This document shows, one piece after another, positions 59,758 through 64,000 of a stretch of DNA of 64,000 nucleotides. The notes under the pieces are model-generated. The model worked only from the letters and a program-made list of their open reading frames with translations, did not search any database and was not told the DNA's origin. The DNA lies in the NCBI GenBank assembly GCA_003254925.1, contig QANZ01038626.1, positions 1 to 64,000 of the forward strand, written 5' to 3'. This DNA is from Chamaecrista fasciculata (lineage: Eukaryota; Streptophyta; Magnoliopsida; Fabales; Fabaceae). The translations under genes and the position numbers were made by a program. Position 1 is the stretch's first letter, and every line of letters starts with the position of its first letter.

Positions 59758-60042
59758 TTGAAAAAAAAAATTGAGTAAATTAATGATGACACAAAAGTAC
59801 CTTTTGCTACTCCTAAAATATGAAGTCAGTTTCAATTGTATCTCTAAAGTTTTTTTTCGATCAATTGTACCCTTAATGATTTACATTTGAGTCAATTGTA
59901 TTGTCCTATAATACACAACAAAAAAAAGATTGAAGATACAATTGACCAAAAAATCTTTAGGAGTACAACTGAAATTAACTTCATATTTTAGAGGTACTAA
60001 GAGTACTTTTACCATCATTAATTTACTCAATTTTTTTTTTCA
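59758..60042. repeat. MITE inside the permease pseudogene
   Basis: Left ttgagtaaattaatgatga and right tcattaatttactcaatttt are inverted, with inner pairs such as aaaatatgaagtcagtttca / tgaaattaacttcatatttt. About 285 bp, lying in the intron between the last two exons. Confidence 0.75.
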
Positions 60043-60117
60043 AATCAAATATACGATAATATATTAGCATTTCACGTTACTCTTAAAGTAAACAAATAAT
60101 GTAGGAAAGATATATAT

Positions 60118-60395
60118 GGTCAAACTCTTATTTTTTTGCTCAAGTCTAAATTTGGTCTTTTTTTGTTAGACTTTAGGTCTAAGTTATAGATTTGATCACA
60201 TATCTTTTGGTAGGTTATAGAATTTGTCTCATATTTTACAAAAAGTTCCACATTGTGGGACTAACAGCGGAACTTTTTGCAAATATATAAGACCAAATTT
60301 GTAACAAAAAGTACATGAGATCAAAAGTGCAAAAAAAAATATACAAGACCAAATTGAGACATGAGCGAAAAATATGAGACTAAAATGCACTTTAA
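60118..60395. repeat. MITE inside the permease pseudogene (tttggtc family)
   Basis: ttgctcaagtctaaatttgg on the left and ccaaattgagacatgagcga on the right are inverted, followed inward by gatcacatatctttt and its mirror. A relative is at 63735-64000. Intronic. Confidence 0.65.
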
Positions 60396-61054
60396 CCTCT
60401 CTATATATGATGATTGAAATGATTATAATTGAATTGAACCTGGTATGCCCCAAGTAGATGAACAACAATGGCAAGGTTGGCGATGTGAAGAAGCCAGAAA
60501 GGGTTAAAAAAGCCAAAACCAGTCAAGAGATTTCCAGGAGCCTTATCTCCAAAGGCTGCATAACCCATACATCCACACAGCATAATATATACCTATATAT
60601 ATATTATGATATCATTATCACCATATATCACATTCACTATTTATTAATAATCAATCAAGTAGAAGTAGGTATATATTTATGTAGGTACCTGAATCTCAAT
60701 GAGGATGATGGAGAAAGAGTAAGCAAAAGCCATAGCCCCAATTAGAGCTTGCAAACTCCTCCACATTTTCTCTGTCTCTGTCACTATTCCTTCTGCTGTC
60801 ACTGTTCCAATGCTTATCCCCGTCATGCTTCCTTTAAAACTCTTATTTTCTGCACCACCATCACATATATGCATGTGACATAATCAAATGTTTTCAACTA
60901 CTCTATTTTATTCATGATGCCAATAAATTGTTAATTAGTTAGCTAGACTGATATTTATTATTATCTCTATAGATAATTAAAGTTCAGGGAACAACAAGTA
61001 AGATTAATCTCATTCAAATCCAGGACAAAAAATTAAAGTATTCTCAACAATGTT

Positions 61055-61145
61055 GACTCTAGGGATTGAACTTTAATCTTCTCATCTTGGGTGCAATGTC
61101 GACTCTAGGAATTGATTCTTAATCTTCTCATCTTGGGTGCAGTTT
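61055..61145. repeat. Tandem duplication of about 45 bp
   Basis: The unit gactctagggattgaacttt then aatcttctcatcttgggtgc occurs twice, at about 61053-61102 and 61098-61142, with a few differences. Lies in an intron of the permease pseudogene. Confidence 0.75.
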
Positions 61146-62123
61146 AGTTACCATTGTACCAAATCATTATTAGTTTTGTTAATAGTTAGAGTTCTAATCT
61201 ATTATGGTACTTCTCGTTTTGAACAATGATTATTGACTGTCTAGGCTGTAAAACATATGGGTAAAAAAAATCATAGATATTAAATAGTGATGCATGTATG
61301 GTAGTGTATTTACCTGCAACTTTGGCAATTCCAAGAGAAAGTCCAACAGAGGAATAAGTGAAGGACATGATAGCTGCAAGAATGGAGAGTCACCAGACTT
61401 GGTCAAAGTCTGGGATTTGGGAAAATATCACTTCTGCTATTCCAAATGCTATCATATATCCATTGCTTGACATCCTCTCCACCACTCTTGTGGTAACAGT
61501 TTGATCTTTTTATGGCCCTGAAATTTATGAAACTCATGTATATATATATATATATACACACATGCATGCATTATAAAAAATATAGATTAAATTCAAAATG
61601 ATATATTATTTAATCCATAAAAAGAACCAACAAGTACACTGTTTTGATATTTCAGGAATTAAACTATGTATTTTAATATTTCAGGAATTGAATTGCCGAC
61701 TCAATAATCTTTCAAGTACCAAAATAATTAGTTCACTCAAAAATATACAAGCAATTTGGTAATTAATTAATTCAACTTACATCATGCTCACTGAAGCTGC
61801 AATTGTATACCCAATTACAATCCCAAACAGATTCACATACTGGATGAAACCACATACTTTCACCTTTTTACCTCCTGCATCAAATATTAATTATATATAG
61901 CTCAGAGGATTAATTGAATTAATAATATGAGATTAGTGAAAATAAATGATGGTACCCAAAATGGAGTTGACAGCATCCATGTAGGTGTAATTTCTTGGGC
62001 CTGAGACAGAATCACCAAGTTGGGCCACGGCCCATGCCAGTGACAACACTCCTGATCCTATCACTGCTGTTATTATATGAGCTGTTGCTGTCCAAAACGT
62101 CCCTGCATTCATAATTTCATATT

Positions 62124-62692
62124 GGCAAAACACCATTTCGTGCCTTTAACGTTTGCGGTGATTTTCAGTTATGCCCCTAACGTTTCATTTGTGTCAATTG
62201 TGCCCCCAATGTGAAACATTAGTTTCAATTATGCCCCCAATTTCAATCATCCACAAAAAAAAAACACCATTTTCGCACGATTTGAGCTCGGTTTTGATCA
62301 GATTTCATATGGGTACTCATTTTCGACTTCTAAGGATCATTTTGCACATGCAAATTTTGAGAAAAATGCTTCGTTTTGCTGCATTTCGTTTTGGTCCTTT
62401 TTGGGTTACATCGGGTCTGATTTTCTTCGGATTTTGGGCTATTTTAAACTTAATCTTTGAAATTGATCCAAGGAATCAAGTTTGTGATGTCCGAAAATTA
62501 AAACCCATATGAAATCTGATCAAAATCGAGCTCAAATCGGGCAATAATGGTGTTTGTTTTTGTGGATGATTGAAATTGGGGGCATAATTGAAACTAACGT
62601 TTCACATTGGGGGCACAACTGACACAAATGAAACGTTAGGGGCATAACTGAAAATCACCGCAAACGTTAGGGGCACGAAAGGGTGTTTTGCC
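62124..62692. mobile_element. Mutator-like MITE, 569 bp, 9-bp target duplication
   Basis: Ends ggcaaaacaccatttcgtgc and gcacgaaagggtgttttgcc are inverted, flanked by tttcatatt on both sides (62115-62123 and 62693-62701). The inversion extends over about 190 bp (aacgtttcatttgtgtcaat / tgacacaaatgaaacgtt; gatcagatttcatatgggt / catatgaaatctgatc). The 9-bp duplication and GGC.. ends fit a Mutator-like non-autonomous element. It sits directly upstream of the first permease exon seen. Confidence 0.9.
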
Positions 62693-62701
62693 TTTCATAT
62701 T

Positions 62702-63734
62702 TATATACTTTATTACTTTTCAAGTTTTCACTTTCATGTATGTAGATGATATACATAGTTTCAGGCCAGAAAAAAAAATGATATATATAGTAAAAATAAT
62801 GAAAAGAAACATAAAGGTTATTTCAAGTTTTGTCATAGGCAAGAAGTATAATAATAAGCATTCTATTGACAACATCTGCACCAGTAAATATTGTTATTTT
62901 AGGTTTATCTTATAAATAAGATCAATCGTATTTATATTTTATTATTTCTAGTGTAACAATATTTACATATTATTCTTTATTTATATATATTATGGATGAG
63001 AGTGATATAATATATTATAAGTCCTATTTGACTTTTCTATAAGAGTTATTCTATAGAAAGTTTGATCGTTGAGGGACTTTAATTTTAGACTATTGAATCT
63101 CTCTCTTTTTTTTTGTATTATTTATTAAGATTCAATGACTTAGAACTATAATGTCCCAACACTCAAGTTTTTATAGATTTTCCCTTTTTATGATATGATT
63201 AATGATTTGGTGAAATTTGATGGTTTAGAAAAGAAAAGGTATTGAATTTTAGTTCACAAAATAATAATTTTGTTGCAATATCTTCAATAATTACTTATAA
63301 TATTATTAATATGCAATAAAACTTTTATGCTCAAGTAATAACATGTTTGATCAATTCTTTTTTATTTATAAAAAAAACTTAAATAGTGCTAACGATTGGA
63401 GGAATAAAACATATTGTATTTTGTTTCCATAGGAAAAAAAAATAATATAAAACTCATCTCTAGCTTTTTCAACGACTCTTTTTGCATTTTTTTTTCTTTC
63501 TCTTTTAATGAGCATGATCCTCCACAAACTTTCCCCATCGTCTTTAAAAGAAGTACAGCATAATATCTAAAATGAAATCTTATACACTAAAAATTGACAT
63601 CAATAAAACTTCAACAGTACTATTAATTGCAAATCCATTCATTGTTTTAAGTAATTGCATGTGGTTAGATGGTTAATTATTAAAGGAAACAAAAATACAC
63701 GCCATTAAGTGAAAAGAAAAAGTTCAAAGTACAA
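62702..63734. other. Intergenic, no feature seen
   Basis: AT-rich. I looked on the minus strand for the missing N-terminal exon of the permease and found nothing convincing. Confidence 0.45.
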
Positions 63735-64000
63735 CTTTGGTCACATATCTTTTCTTCAGTTTCCAATTTGGTCTGGTATCTTTTTTTGTTGCGCTTTTAG
63801 TATCATATCTTTGCAAAAAGTTTTAATTTGGTCACATATCTTTTGGTGAGGTCGGAGAATTGATCTCATATACCTTTGCAAAAGGTCATACCATATTAGT
63901 ACTATCTAACCCAAATATATGAAACCAATTCTCCAACAAAAAAAAAAGATGTGGGACTAAATTGGAACTTAACCCAAAGAATGAAACTAAATCTGTAACA
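63735..64000. repeat. MITE of the tttggtc family, running to the window end
   Basis: ggtcacatatcttttcttca and ccaatttggtctggtatct at the left are mirrored by gatgtgggactaaattggaa and cccaaagaatgaaactaaat at the right. The right end may lie beyond the window. Confidence 0.55.

Larger units (their letters stand above)
59245..62102 (-). pseudogene. Amino acid permease (AAP family) pseudogene
   Basis: Recognisable exons, minus strand: 62102-61956 (GTFWTATAHIITAVIGSGVL), 61874-61781 (VCGFIQYVNLFGIVIGYTIA), 61517-61314 (GYMIAFGIAEVIFSQIPDF), 60849-60689, about 60590-60440 (LCGCMGYAAFGDKAPGNLLT) and 59698-59245 (LTVYFPIEMYITQKNI). AAPs are plasma-membrane H+/amino acid symporters of about 480 aa with 11 membrane spans. 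Lesions visible against the family: about 30 residues with the second membrane span are missing between AQLG and DSVSGPRNYTYM; a frame change after SGGED; a stop in place of Trp after DFDQVW; about 28 residues lost before MLCGCMGY; an interrupting segment after TREYEVPIP; and a frame change before the usual LDLxTYKPFKT end. No N-terminal exon was found out to 64000. Introns hold MITEs, and a MULE lies 22 bp upstream of the first exon seen. Confidence 0.85.

Overview
The window is nuclear DNA of a eudicot plant. The evidence is AT-rich intergenic DNA, genes split by GT..AG introns, a subclass III plant actin-depolymerizing factor, a plant subtilase, plant amino-acid-permease exons, and a dense load of plant MITEs, SINEs, Mutator-like and LTR elements. 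I cannot name the species.

Intact host genes are few. (1) A choline-transporter-like membrane protein (PNS1/CTL family) at 690-4063, + strand, three exons, 544 aa. (2) An ADF5-type actin-depolymerizing factor at 24210-25139, + strand, three exons, 143 aa. (3) A single-exon subtilisin-like serine protease of the SBT1.6 type at 54829-57171, + strand, 780 aa. Three broken or partial genes are also recognisable: an ankyrin-repeat (ACD6-like) pseudogene at 9225-9895, a truncated defensin-like gene at 12928-13389, and an amino acid permease pseudogene on the minus strand at 59245-62102. They share no evident pathway; the window is a slice of ordinary plant chromosome, not an operon or cluster.

Most of the rest is transposon-derived. 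4-24 kb holds small inverted-repeat elements, Copia fossils and LTR-like remnants. At 23119-23858 lies a Mutator-like element with a perfect 9-bp target duplication. Its 161-bp core reads, on the minus strand, like the Arg/Trp-rich N-terminal part of plant splicing factor 1 (branchpoint-binding protein), so it looks like a Pack-MULE. 26-33 kb holds a 0.85-kb palindrome, an RNase H fragment of a LINE-like element, and several MITEs and tandem repeats.

A structurally complete-ended LTR retrotransposon lies at 33944-43529 (2136-bp LTRs that look identical, 5-bp duplication TGGTC, minus orientation). It carries a gag-like reading frame and a 123-bp tandem array but no pol that I can see. 44271-46009 is a second Mutator-like element (perfect 9-bp duplication) with a hAT-type MITE nested inside it (8-bp duplication) and its own empty site preserved next door. 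47-54 kb adds more hAT MITEs, two SINEs with target duplications, and two further copies of the palindrome family. The permease pseudogene at the right end is itself peppered with insertions, including a third Mutator-like element 22 bp from an exon.

The most noteworthy items are the gene-capturing Pack-MULE, the nested MULE/hAT locus with readable order of events, the repeated large palindromes, and the very young non-autonomous LTR element.
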